NCBI GenBank assembly: GCA_006227805.1
Contig: SBFT01000394.1
Location: 1-14,423, forward strand
Direction: 5' to 3'
Length of the DNA stretch: 14,423 nucleotides
DNA from: Paracoccaceae bacterium
GTDB taxonomy: Bacteria; Pseudomonadota; Alphaproteobacteria; Rhodobacterales; Rhodobacteraceae
The notes under the pieces were generated by a model. The model did not search any database. It worked only from the letters and a program-made list of their open reading frames with translations, and had not been told where the DNA came from. Of the stretch, positions 6,538 through 13,327 are shown piece after piece. A program made the translations under genes and the position numbers. Within the stretch, counting starts at the first letter, position 1. Every line of letters starts with the position of its first letter.

Positions 6538-7950
6538 TCAGGTGCCGCAGAAGGTGGCCTGCACCACTTCGTCGTCTTGGGGCGGGTGCGTGAGGTCGCG
6601 CGCGTCGGGCTGGTCGTCGAAGGGGCGGGCGAGGACGGCGTTCAGACGCTGGAAGGGGGCGTAGTCGCCCCGCACCGCGGCCTCGATCATCTGTTCCACG
6701 CGGTGGTTGCGCGGGATGAAGGCGGGGTTCGCGGCGCGCATCAGGCCCTGCGGATCGGGTTCCCGCGCGAGCCGCTGCCGCCAGCCGTCGGCCCAGGCGT
6801 CGAAGGCCGCGGGATCGGTGAACTGGTCGCGCGCGGCCGTGCCGGCAAGCGCGCGGAAGGTGTTGGTGAAATCGGCCTGGTTCGCCGCCATGCGCGCCAG
6901 CAGATCCGAGATCAGGCCTTCGTCGCCGTCCTGTGCCGTGGCGAGGCCCAGCTTGGCGCGGAACCGCGCCAGCCATGCCTCGCGCAGGAGGGCGGGCATG
7001 GCATGGACGATCTCGGTCGCCTCCTCGACGGCGGCGTCCCGGTCCTCCATCTGCCGGATCAGCGCCGTGGCCAGCTGCGCGAGGTTCCAGACCGCGATGT
7101 CGGGCTGATTGGAATAGGCATAGCGCCCGAAGCGGTCGATCGAGGAATAGACCGTGTCGGGGTGATAGGTATCCATGAAGGCGCAGGGGCCGTAATCGAT
7201 CGTCTCGCCCGAGATCGCGCAATTGTCCGTGTTCATCACGCCATGGATGAAGCCTAGGGACATCCACTGCGCCACCAGCCGCGCCTGCGCGTCGCGCACC
7301 GCGCGCAGAAGGCCCATCGGGCCTTGCGCCCGGGGGTAATGGCGGGCGATGGCGTAGTCGGTCAGGGTCTTCAGTTCGGCGATCTGGCCGCGCGCGGCGA
7401 AGACCTGGAACGTGCCCACCCGCAGGTGACTGGCGGCGATGCGCGTCAGGACCGCGCCGGGCAGGGGGCCTTCGCGCAGCACGACCTCGCCCGTCTCGAC
7501 CGCGGCGAGCGCGCGGGTGGTCGGCACGCCCAGCGCGTGCATGGCTTCCGAGACCACGTATTCGCGCAGGACCGGGCCCAGCCAGGCGCGCCCGTCGCCG
7601 CCGCGCGAATAGGGCGTGCGGCCCGAACCCTTCAGCTGGATGTCGCGGCGCAGGCCGTCCGCGCCCAGCACCTCGCCCAGCAGGATCGCACGCCCGTCGC
7701 CCAGTTGCGGGTTCCAGTTGCCGAACTGGTGCCCGGCATAGAGCTGCGCCAGCGGCTGGGCCCCCTCGGGCACCGCATTGCCCGCGAAGACCGCCGCGGC
7801 ATCGGCGAAGTCCTCCTGCGAGAGGCCCAGAAGGCGCGCCAGGTCCGCGTTCCAGGCCACCAGCCGCGGCGCCCTGACCGGAACCGGGTCCTGCCGCGTG
7901 TAGAAGGCGGCGGGCAGGGCGGCGAAGCTGTTGTCGAAACGGAGGCTCAT
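6538..7950 (-). CDS. selO: Protein adenylyltransferase SelO (YdiU family)
   Basis: SelO is a pseudokinase-fold enzyme that transfers AMP from ATP to Ser/Thr/Tyr of target proteins and is linked to redox stress responses. The 470-residue product has the family blocks YAGHQFGNWNPQLGDGRAI (71-89), LKGSGRTPYSR with Lys107 (106-116), a Glu130-containing helix, ASHLRVGTFQVFA (173-185; Arg177), the catalytic stretch HGVMNTDN (Asp242, Asn243) and IDYGPCAF with metal ligand Asp252. ANPAFIPRNHRVE (407-419) is also conserved. The protein ends in Phe-Cys-Gly-Thr; Cys468 lies near the position held by selenocysteine in animal SelO. All catalytic residues are kept. The start is the ATG at 7950 (MSLRFDNSFA is typical). 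It is the last gene of a set with a GNAT acetyltransferase (15-base gap) and a nucleoside hydrolase. It converges on an EamA transporter across a hairpin repeat. Confidence 0.95.
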   Translation of the reverse strand: MSLRFDNSFAALPAAFYTRQDPVPVRAPRLVAWNADLARLLGLSQEDFADAAAVFAGNAVPEGAQPLAQLYAGHQFGNWNPQLGDGRAILLGEVLGADGLRRDIQLKGSGRTPYSRGGDGRAWLGPVLREYVVSEAMHALGVPTTRALAAVETGEVVLREGPLPGAVLTRIAASHLRVGTFQVFAARGQIAELKTLTDYAIARHYPRAQGPMGLLRAVRDAQARLVAQWMSLGFIHGVMNTDNCAISGETIDYGPCAFMDTYHPDTVYSSIDRFGRYAYSNQPDIAVWNLAQLATALIRQMEDRDAAVEEATEIVHAMPALLREAWLARFRAKLGLATAQDGDEGLISDLLARMAANQADFTNTFRALAGTAARDQFTDPAAFDAWADGWRQRLAREPDPQGLMRAANPAFIPRNHRVEQMIEAAVRGDYAPFQRLNAVLARPFDDQPDARDLTHPPQDDEVVQATFCGT

Positions 7951-7965
7951 TCGGGGCGCTTTCGG

Positions 7966-8415
7966 TCAGGGCGTGCGGTGCATGATGAGATAGGTGTCGC
8001 GCGCCTCGAATCCCAGCCTTTCGTAGAGGCGCCGCGCGGGGGCGTTGTCGCGGTCCACCTCGAGGTCGATCAGCATCACGCCCGCCTCGAACAGCCGCTT
8101 GCAGATCGCCTGGAGGACTTCGCCCGCGATGCCGCGCCCGCGCACGCCGGGGCGCAGGTAGACCTCGTCCAGGGCGGCGTCGAGGCCGCCGAATTCCACC
8201 GACCAGGTGAAGGTCACCGCCACATAGCCGATCGGCGCGCGCTGCGGGCCGATCAGGTAGACGCTGCCATAGGGCGAGCCCGTCAGCAGCGGCAGGATGC
8301 AGGCGCGCCGCCGGTCGGGATCGAGGGGGAAGCCCTGTTCCTCGTGGAAGGCGGTGACAAGGGCGAGAACGCCATCGATGTCGGCTTCGCCGGCCAGGTG
8401 GATCGCCGCGCTCAC
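7966..8415 (-). CDS. GNAT-family N-acetyltransferase
   Basis: A 149-residue Gcn5-related acetyltransferase that should transfer an acetyl group from acetyl-CoA to an unknown amine. The core beta strand and acetyl-CoA loop read ALDEVYLRPGVRGRGIAGEVL (81-101), with the Q/R-x-x-G-x-G/A pyrophosphate loop as RGRGIA (92-97). The C-terminal DLEVDRDNAPARRLYERLGFE (117-137) is the usual motif B region. The length is normal for a single GNAT domain. The GTG at 8415 was chosen because it overlaps the stop of the upstream nucleoside hydrolase in the string GTGA (8415 down to 8412), a typical translational-coupling junction. The frame continues upstream to 8511, but that part lies inside the hydrolase gene and has no GNAT character. 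The stop is 15 bases before selO. The substrate could be a small molecule or a protein; the sequence does not say. Confidence 0.88.
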   Translation of the reverse strand: MSAAIHLAGEADIDGVLALVTAFHEEQGFPLDPDRRRACILPLLTGSPYGSVYLIGPQRAPIGYVAVTFTWSVEFGGLDAALDEVYLRPGVRGRGIAGEVLQAICKRLFEAGVMLIDLEVDRDNAPARRLYERLGFEARDTYLIMHRTP

Positions 8416-9353
8416 AGCCGGCCGATCCGCTGGGTCAGAAGGTCGAAGAAGGCGTCGGCATCCACATCGCCCATGAAGGTGGCGTTGGGGATGCGGTCGG
8501 TGACGCGCCACCAGTCGGCGACGGTCATGCCGCGGGTCAGCTCGGATGTCGTCTCGATCTCGACGTTGATGTGGCGGCCCGTGAACAGCCAGGGCTGGAT
8601 CAGGTGGGCGATCACGCAGGGGTCATGCAGGGGGGCGCCTTCGCTGCCGTATTTCTCCTTGTCGAAGCGTTCGAAGAAATCGGTCCATTCCGCGACCATC
8701 CGGCCCGGCTCGGTCCCGAGTGCGCGGAACGCGTCCACCCGGGGTTTCGTAGTCAGCGCCTTGTGCGTGACGTCGAGCGGCATGACCGTCAGGGGAACGC
8801 CGGATCTGAACACGATGTCGGCGGCTTCGGGGTCGACGTAGATGTTGAACTCGGCCGCCGGAGTGATGTTGCCGACCTCGAAATAGGCGCCGCCCATCAG
8901 CACGATCTCGGCCACGCGCGGAATGATGTCGGGGGCCTTGACGAAGGCGGCGGCGATGTTGGTGAGCGGCCCCAGCGGGCAGAGCGTGACGCTGTCCGCC
9001 GGACGGTCGCGCAGCGTCGAGATGAGGAAGTCGACGCCATGCTGGCCGCGCAGGGGCATGGTGGGCTCGGGCAGGGCCGGACCGTCGAGGCCCGTCTTGC
9101 CGTGGACATGCTCCGCCGTCACCAGGCCGCGCTTCAGCGGCGCGTCGCAGCCCGCGAAGACCGGCACGTCGCGCCGGCCCGCCAGTTCGCAGACGATGCG
9201 GGCGTTCTTCTGGGTCAGGGCCAGCGGCACGTTGCCCGCGACGGCGGTGATGCCCAGGAGGTCGATCTCCTCGGGGCTGGCCAGCGCCAGAAGGATCGCC
9301 ACGGCGTCGTCCTGTCCGGGATCGGTGTCGATGATGATCTGTCGCGCGGTCAT
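8412..9353 (-). CDS. Nucleoside hydrolase (IUNH family)
   Basis: A 313-residue purine/pyrimidine ribonucleoside N-glycosidase that releases the base and ribose for salvage. The calcium/ribose motif DTDPGQDDA is at 9-17 (Asp11, Asp15, Asp16). Other blocks are VAGN (38-41), His82 in EHVHGKTG, the GPLTNIA loop (128-134), VLMGGAY (151-157), AEFNIYVDPEAA (167-178; Glu168, Asn170) and the active-site HDPC (His243, Asp244). These match the Crithidia-type inosine-uridine-preferring hydrolases, including the His near the base. Exact base preference is uncertain. No signal peptide is seen, so it should be cytosolic. The ATG at 9353 is preceded by AAGGGGG on the minus strand. A plausible promoter (TTGCGC, 17-base spacer, TTATGA) lies 34-62 bases upstream. 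It is the first gene of the set that continues with the GNAT and selO genes, its stop overlapping the GNAT start. Confidence 0.94.
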   Translation of the reverse strand: MTARQIIIDTDPGQDDAVAILLALASPEEIDLLGITAVAGNVPLALTQKNARIVCELAGRRDVPVFAGCDAPLKRGLVTAEHVHGKTGLDGPALPEPTMPLRGQHGVDFLISTLRDRPADSVTLCPLGPLTNIAAAFVKAPDIIPRVAEIVLMGGAYFEVGNITPAAEFNIYVDPEAADIVFRSGVPLTVMPLDVTHKALTTKPRVDAFRALGTEPGRMVAEWTDFFERFDKEKYGSEGAPLHDPCVIAHLIQPWLFTGRHINVEIETTSELTRGMTVADWWRVTDRIPNATFMGDVDADAFFDLLTQRIGRL

Positions 9354-9386
9354 GTCGCCCCCCTTGCCATGCTTCGCTGGCTGCGT

Positions 9387-9415
9387 TCATAAAGGGCGAG
9401 GCAAGGACAGCGCAA
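9387..9415 (-). promoter_or_regulatory. Candidate sigma-70 promoter of the nucleoside hydrolase-GNAT-selO set
   Basis: Read on the minus strand, TTGCGC (9415-9410) and TTATGA (9392-9387) are separated by exactly 17 bases. Transcription would start near 9380, giving a leader of about 27 bases that includes the AAGGGGG ribosome site. A perfect 9-bp inverted repeat (9418-9444) abuts the -35 on its upstream side. The assignment is by pattern only. Confidence 0.4.
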
Positions 9416-9417
9416 CA

Positions 9418-9444
9418 ATCCCGGGGCATTTCGCCCCCCGGGAT
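9418..9444. repeat. Perfect 9-bp inverted repeat in a divergent promoter region
   Basis: ATCCCGGGG (9418-9426) pairs exactly with CCCCGGGAT (9436-9444) across a 9-base loop. It lies in the 158-base spacer between the divergent nucleoside hydrolase and FkbM genes, 3 bases upstream of a candidate -35. It could be an operator, a hairpin in the FkbM leader, or a relic of the extragenic repeat family: the 11-mer CCCCCCGGGAT here (9434-9444) also occurs at 6508-6518. Confidence 0.5.
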
Positions 9445-9495
9445 CGGCGGTATCCGGCCCGGACCGCCCGTCAGAGGCGGCGCGCGGCCCAGAGC

Positions 9496-9504
9496 AGGAG
9501 GTGA
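9496..9504 (+). promoter_or_regulatory. Near-ideal Shine-Dalgarno that fixes a GTG start
   Basis: AGGAGGTGA is fully complementary to the usual 16S rRNA 3' tail and sits 7 bases before the GTG at 9512. It is the strongest ribosome site in the window. It decides that the FkbM gene starts at this GTG, not at a later ATG such as the one at codon 18 or 22. Confidence 0.8.
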
Positions 9505-9511
9505 GACCGTC

Positions 9512-10330
9512 GTGGAAGGCCCCTCGGACAATCTCTCTGACGAGCCGGTGGCGGACGCCGCCATGGATGCCAAGATGCGCCAGATCTATGCGCGCTTCGA
9601 CAAGCCCTGGGTCAGGCAGACGATCCGCCAGATGCTGCCGCCGACGCGGGTGACGTGCCTGGGCTGCGAGTTCATCGTCCATGCGCGAGACAACTTCACC
9701 GAATTCCGCATGTGGGAGACCGGCACCCCGCCCGAGGCCGAGGCGACCCTGGCATTGGCCGGGGAACTGGCGGGCAGCGATGCGGTGATCGTGGACGTGG
9801 GCGCCAATGCGGGCGCCTTCAGCCTGCCGATCCTGAAGGCGGCGGGGCAGGGCGCGCGCGTCATCGCCTTCGAGCCGAACCCCGTGATGCGGGCGCGGCT
9901 GGCGGTCAATGTCGCGCTGAACGGGCTGGGCCCCGCCATGCGCGTCTTCGATTGCGCCGTGGGCGCCGAGGCGGGGCGGTCGGTGTTGCACTTCCCCCGC
10001 AACGGCAACCTGGGCCAGGGCCGTATCGACGTGGCCTATGACAAGGGCGGAACGGAAGGGGTCGAGGTGGCGATCCGCCCGCTGGCCGAATGCCTGGCCG
10101 AGGCGGGCGTGGCCCATGTCGATTTCCTGAAGGTCGATGTCGAGGGGCTGGAGGACCGGGTGATCGTGCCTTTCCTCGAGGAGGCCTCCGCGCCGAAACC
10201 CCGGCTGATCTATTTCGAGATCAGCCATGACGGCGTCTGGAAGCTGCCCCTTCTTGAGGTGTTGCAGGCCCATGGCTATGCCCGGGCGCGGGACTTCGAC
10301 AACAACGCGCTGTTCCGGCGCAAGGCCTGA
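9512..10330 (+). CDS. FkbM-family SAM-dependent methyltransferase
   Basis: A 272-residue class I methyltransferase. The SAM-binding motif I is VDVGANAGAF (94-103), followed by the acidic motif FEPNP (120-124) and the FkbM hallmark DFLKVDVEGLEDRVI (204-218). The IYFEISHDG strand and a C-terminal LQAHGYA segment complete the fold. Residues 1-50 form a charged, non-membrane N-terminal extension, longer than in minimal FkbM domains. FkbM proteins O-methylate sugars, polyketides or other small molecules; the glycosyltransferase just downstream (19-base gap) makes a glycan or glycan precursor the most likely target, which is inference. The GTG start is set by a perfect Shine-Dalgarno at 9496-9504. 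Transcription is divergent from the nucleoside hydrolase set. GC content and codon style look like those of the neighbours, so there is no sign of recent transfer. Confidence 0.9.
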   Translation: MEGPSDNLSDEPVADAAMDAKMRQIYARFDKPWVRQTIRQMLPPTRVTCLGCEFIVHARDNFTEFRMWETGTPPEAEATLALAGELAGSDAVIVDVGANAGAFSLPILKAAGQGARVIAFEPNPVMRARLAVNVALNGLGPAMRVFDCAVGAEAGRSVLHFPRNGNLGQGRIDVAYDKGGTEGVEVAIRPLAECLAEAGVAHVDFLKVDVEGLEDRVIVPFLEEASAPKPRLIYFEISHDGVWKLPLLEVLQAHGYARARDFDNNALFRRKA

Positions 10331-10349
10331 CAGGGGAAGGGGACCGACC

Positions 10350-11243
10350 ATGCGGATCGCCTTCCTGACCATGGTCTGGCGCGATTACTGGCTGCTCGAG
10401 AAATGGATCGCGCACAATTCCCGGCTGGTGGGCAGGCGCGGCCTCTATGTCCTGAACCACGGCGGCGACCCCGAGGTCGACCGGATCGCGGAGGGGTGCA
10501 ACGTCCTCCATGTCCCGCGCGACGAGGTCACGATCGACCTGACGCGGCTGCGCTGGAACCTGCTGGGCGGGATCACTTCGGGGCTTCTGTCCTTCTACGA
10601 CAGGGTGATCTGCACCGATGTGGACGAACTTCTGGTCTATGTCGGCGACAAGCCGGACCTGGTCGCGCACCTGGCGCAGGCACCGGGCGATGAGGCGGCG
10701 ATCTCGCCGGTGGGGCTGAACCTGATCCCGACGCCCGGGGACGGCGCCGATTCCGCGGCCTGCGTCCTTCAGAACCATCCCCATGCGCTGCTCTCGGCGC
10801 GCTATACCAAGCCCTGCATCGTGTGCCGCCCGGTGGAATACACCGTGGGCGGGCATGGCCTGATCGGCGGCACGTTCCGCATCGATCCCGAGATCGTGCT
10901 GGTTCACCTGCATTATGTGACCCCCGATTATGCCCAGCGCATGGCCGCCCGGCAGGAGATCGTCGCCCAGTCCCGCGCGCACAACGCCGCGCAGGAGGAG
11001 ACCCAGGAGATGCCCGCGCGGTTCTGGGCCAACTGGGCCAGGCCCTCGAAGATCCGCAACAAGGAACTGGCGATCCATGCCCGTGCGCGCGATCTCGACG
11101 TCCGGGACGGGTTCGGCGCGGCGGCGGATCTGCTGCGCGCTGCGGTCACGCACCGGGGCAGGCGCAGCCTGGTCGAACCCGACCGGCTGAACGACGATCC
11201 GGTCCGGATCACCCTGCCGGATCGCTGGCGCTCAGCCCTCTAG
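10350..11243 (+). CDS. Family 2-like glycosyltransferase (PF13704 type)
   Basis: A 297-residue predicted glycosyltransferase. It begins MRIAFLTMVWRDYWLLEKWI and continues to YVLNHGGDPE, the opening of the 'Glyco_tranf_2_4' proteins common in Rhodobacterales. The metal/nucleotide-sugar DxD motif is DVDE (90-93, within VICTDVDELLVY). Further conserved parts are SARYTKPCIVCRP (149-161), GGHG (167-170) and LVHLHYV (184-190). The C-terminal third (about 195-297) is charged and helical, with no membrane segment, so the enzyme is probably cytosolic or peripheral. Donor and acceptor sugars are unknown. The ATG at 10350 has the purine-rich GGGGAAGGGGA upstream; the frame is open back to 10227, inside the FkbM gene, without family similarity. 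It follows the FkbM gene by 19 bases, likely in one transcript. Its last 12 bases overlap the end of the convergent mazG gene. Confidence 0.86.
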   Translation: MRIAFLTMVWRDYWLLEKWIAHNSRLVGRRGLYVLNHGGDPEVDRIAEGCNVLHVPRDEVTIDLTRLRWNLLGGITSGLLSFYDRVICTDVDELLVYVGDKPDLVAHLAQAPGDEAAISPVGLNLIPTPGDGADSAACVLQNHPHALLSARYTKPCIVCRPVEYTVGGHGLIGGTFRIDPEIVLVHLHYVTPDYAQRMAARQEIVAQSRAHNAAQEETQEMPARFWANWARPSKIRNKELAIHARARDLDVRDGFGAAADLLRAAVTHRGRRSLVEPDRLNDDPVRITLPDRWRSAL

Positions 11244-12110
11244 GTTCCGCTCGGCCCGTTTGGCGGCGTCCCACAGCGCATCCATCTCGGCAAGGTCGCT
11301 GTCCTCGGGGCGCTTGCCCCGCGCGGCGAGGGCGGCCTCGATCGCCCGGAAACGGCGGGTGAACTTGGCGTTGGCGCGACGCAGCGCGGCCTCGGGTTCC
11401 ACGCCCAGGTGACGGCCCAGGTTCGCCATCACGAACATCAGGTCGCCGAATTCCTCCTCGATCTGGTCGGGGCCCAGCCTGTCGCGCGCCTCGACCAGTT
11501 CGGCCGCTTCCTCGGCGATCTTGTCCAGCACATGGCCCGCATCGGGCCAGTCGAAGCCCACCCGCGCGGCGCGCTTCTGCAGCTTGTAGGCGCGCAGGAG
11601 CGCCGGCAGGCCCACCGCGACCCCGTCCAGGACCCCGGTCTGCGCCTTGCCCGCGCGCTCGGCCGCCTTCACCGCTTCCCAGTCGCGCGTCTGCTGTTCG
11701 GCGGTCTTGTCGCGGCTCTCGTCGCCGAAGACATGGGGGTGGCGCGCGACCATCTTGTCCGAGATCGCGCGGACCACGGACTGGAAGGTGAAGTGGCCCG
11801 CCTCGGCCCCCATCTGGGCGTGATAGACGGCCTGGAGCAGAAGGTCGCCCAACTCGCCTTCCAGATCGGCCCAGTCGCGCCGCGCGATGGCGTCGGCGAC
11901 CTCGTAGGCTTCCTCGATCGTGTAGGGGGCGATGCTGTCGAAATCCTGCTCGATGTCCCAGGGACAACCGGTGGCGGGATCGCGCAGGCAGGCCATGATC
12001 GCCAGCAGGCGCTCGATCCCGGCCTCCGGGTCCCGGATCAGGGACTCGTCGGGCGCGGTGCCGGACGTGCCGGGCGTGCCGGGGGGCATTGCGGGGGGCG
12101 AGGTATCCAT
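11232..12110 (-). CDS. mazG: Nucleoside triphosphate pyrophosphohydrolase MazG
   Basis: MazG hydrolyses NTPs and dNTPs to the monophosphate and pyrophosphate, cleaning aberrant nucleotides and damping stringent signalling. The 292-residue product has two MazG helical domains. The N-terminal one holds GCPWD (48-52), EEAYE (66-70) and ELGDLL (86-91), plus RHPHVFGD (123-130). The C-terminal one holds KIAEEAAELVEA (197-208) and EEEFGDLMF (218-226). These acidic clusters bind magnesium, so both domains look intact. Compared with E. coli MazG there is an N-terminal extension of about 30 residues rich in Pro, Gly and Thr, encoded by a short tandem repeat (12058-12084). The start is uncertain: ATG at 12110 (used) or ATG at 12089; neither has a Shine-Dalgarno. 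The stop lies inside the last codons of the convergent glycosyltransferase gene. Upstream it is divergent from the M20D gene with only 40 bases between. Confidence 0.94.
   Translation of the reverse strand: MDTSPPAMPPGTPGTSGTAPDESLIRDPEAGIERLLAIMACLRDPATGCPWDIEQDFDSIAPYTIEEAYEVADAIARRDWADLEGELGDLLLQAVYHAQMGAEAGHFTFQSVVRAISDKMVARHPHVFGDESRDKTAEQQTRDWEAVKAAERAGKAQTGVLDGVAVGLPALLRAYKLQKRAARVGFDWPDAGHVLDKIAEEAAELVEARDRLGPDQIEEEFGDLMFVMANLGRHLGVEPEAALRRANAKFTRRFRAIEAALAARGKRPEDSDLAEMDALWDAAKRAERNLEG
12058..12084. repeat. Three tandem 9-base units within the mazG 5' end
   Basis: On the plus strand the units are GTGCCGGAC, GTGCCGGGC and GTGCCGGGG in direct succession. Read on minus they encode Pro-Gly-Thr-Pro-Gly-Thr-Ser-Gly-Thr in the N-terminal extension of MazG. 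A 9-base unit keeps the reading frame if copies are gained or lost by slippage. Confidence 0.7.
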
Positions 12111-12150
12111 GCCAAGACTTGTGGCGTTCACGTCGCCCGGAGTCCAGCCC

Positions 12151-13314
12151 ATGCCCGTCATCAACCGCATCGCCGCCTTCGCCGAGGACATGGCGGCGTG
12201 GCGACGGCATCTGCACCGGATCCCGGAACTGGGTCTCGACTGTCCGAAGACGGCGGCCTTCGTCGCCGCGCGCCTGCGCGACTTCGGCGTGGACGAGGTG
12301 CACGAGGGCATCGCGCGCACCGGCATCGTGGCGATCATCGACGGGCGCGCCCCCGGCCCCACGATCGGGCTGCGCGCCGACATGGACGGGCTGCCCATCG
12401 CCGAGGCGACAGGACTGCCCTATGCCTCGGAACATGCGGGCCGGATGCATGCCTGCGGGCACGACGGGCATACCGCGATGCTGCTGGGGGCGGCGCGATA
12501 CCTGGCCGAGACGCGCAACTTCGCGGGCCGCGTGGCGCTGATCTTCCAGCCGGCCGAGGAGGCGGGCGGCGGCGCGCAGGTCATGGTGCAGGAGGGCGTG
12601 CTGGAGCGCTTCGACATCGCCCAGGTCTATGCGCTCCACAACGCGCCCGGGGTCGAGGAGGCCAGCTTCTACACCACGCCGGGGCCGATCATGGCGGCGG
12701 TCGACACGTTCCATGTCCATGTCCGGGGGCGGGGCGGTCATGGCGCCATGCCGCACGAGACGCGCGACCCCGTGATCGCCGCCTGCGGCATCGCCCAGGC
12801 GATCCAGACCATCGTCAGCCGCAACCACTACGCGCTGGAAGACCTGGTCGTGTCGGTGACGCAGATCCATACCGGCACCGTCGACAACGTGATCCCCGAC
12901 ACCGCCTACATCAACGGCACGGTGCGGACCTTCGCGGCCCATGTCCGGACCATGGTCATGGACCGGATGGAGGCGATCGTGCGGGGCCAGGCGCTGTCCT
13001 ACGGGGTCGAGGCGGAACTCGACTACGAGATCGGCTACCCCGCCACGGTCAACGACGCCGAGAAGGCCGCCTTCGCCGCCGGCATCGCCCGCGACGTGGC
13101 GGGCGCGGACCGCGTGATCGCCGATGCGGGGCGCGAGATGGGGGCAGAGGACTTTTCCTACATGCTCGAGCGGCGCCCCGGCGCCTACCTGTTCCTCGGC
13201 CAGGGGCCGGGGGCGGGGCTGCATCACCCGGAATACGATTTCAACGACGCGGTCGCACCCGTCGGCGCGTCCTTCTTGGCGCGCCTGGTCGAACGCGCGC
13301 AACCGCTGGCATAA
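12151..13314 (+). CDS. M20D-family amidohydrolase (hippurate/N-acyl-amino-acid hydrolase type)
   Basis: A 387-residue metallopeptidase-fold amidohydrolase that should cleave an N-acyl or amide bond on an amino acid or amine. Metal ligands and catalytic residues fit family M20D: Cys102 and His104 in MHACGHDGH (99-107), Glu136-Glu137 in FQPAEEAGGG (132-141), His163 in ALHN and His359 in LHHPEYDFND (357-366). The lid/dimerisation domain carries GRGGHGAMPHETRDP (193-207). RADMDGLP (75-82) is also conserved. The length is typical and no signal peptide is seen, so it is cytosolic. The ATG at 12151 has GGAG (12139-12142) 8 bases upstream and begins with the usual helix before WRRHLHRIPELG. An in-frame ATG at 12109 would overlap the mazG start on the other strand and adds unrelated residues. 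An agmatinase gene follows after 13 bases, suggesting joint action on an acylated guanidino or polyamine compound (inference). Confidence 0.92.
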   Translation: MPVINRIAAFAEDMAAWRRHLHRIPELGLDCPKTAAFVAARLRDFGVDEVHEGIARTGIVAIIDGRAPGPTIGLRADMDGLPIAEATGLPYASEHAGRMHACGHDGHTAMLLGAARYLAETRNFAGRVALIFQPAEEAGGGAQVMVQEGVLERFDIAQVYALHNAPGVEEASFYTTPGPIMAAVDTFHVHVRGRGGHGAMPHETRDPVIAACGIAQAIQTIVSRNHYALEDLVVSVTQIHTGTVDNVIPDTAYINGTVRTFAAHVRTMVMDRMEAIVRGQALSYGVEAELDYEIGYPATVNDAEKAAFAAGIARDVAGADRVIADAGREMGAEDFSYMLERRPGAYLFLGQGPGAGLHHPEYDFNDAVAPVGASFLARLVERAQPLA

Positions 13315-13327
13315 GGGGTTTCGCCAA

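Noticed and set aside
6480..6540. Possible selenocysteine: selO ends Phe-Cys-Gly-Thr-TGA, the next codons would be Ser-Ser-Ser, and a hairpin follows
   Set aside because: Animal SelO does have Sec near its end, but bacterial SelO of this group normally stops here with Cys. The downstream hairpin belongs to the extragenic repeat, and readthrough would run a long way into the neighbouring gene's antisense.
7966..8511. A longer, 181-residue version of the GNAT protein
   Set aside because: The extra 32 residues fall inside the nucleoside hydrolase gene and have no GNAT character; the GTGA junction at 8415-8412 gives a natural start.
9496..11243. Horizontal acquisition of the FkbM/glycosyltransferase pair
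   Set aside because: Base composition and codon style look the same as the neighbours, and no repeats, integrase or tRNA flank the pair.
11932..12150. A 73-residue N-terminal extension of the M20D protein
   Set aside because: It is antisense to mazG, low in family similarity, and the ATG at 12151 has its own GGAG ribosome site.
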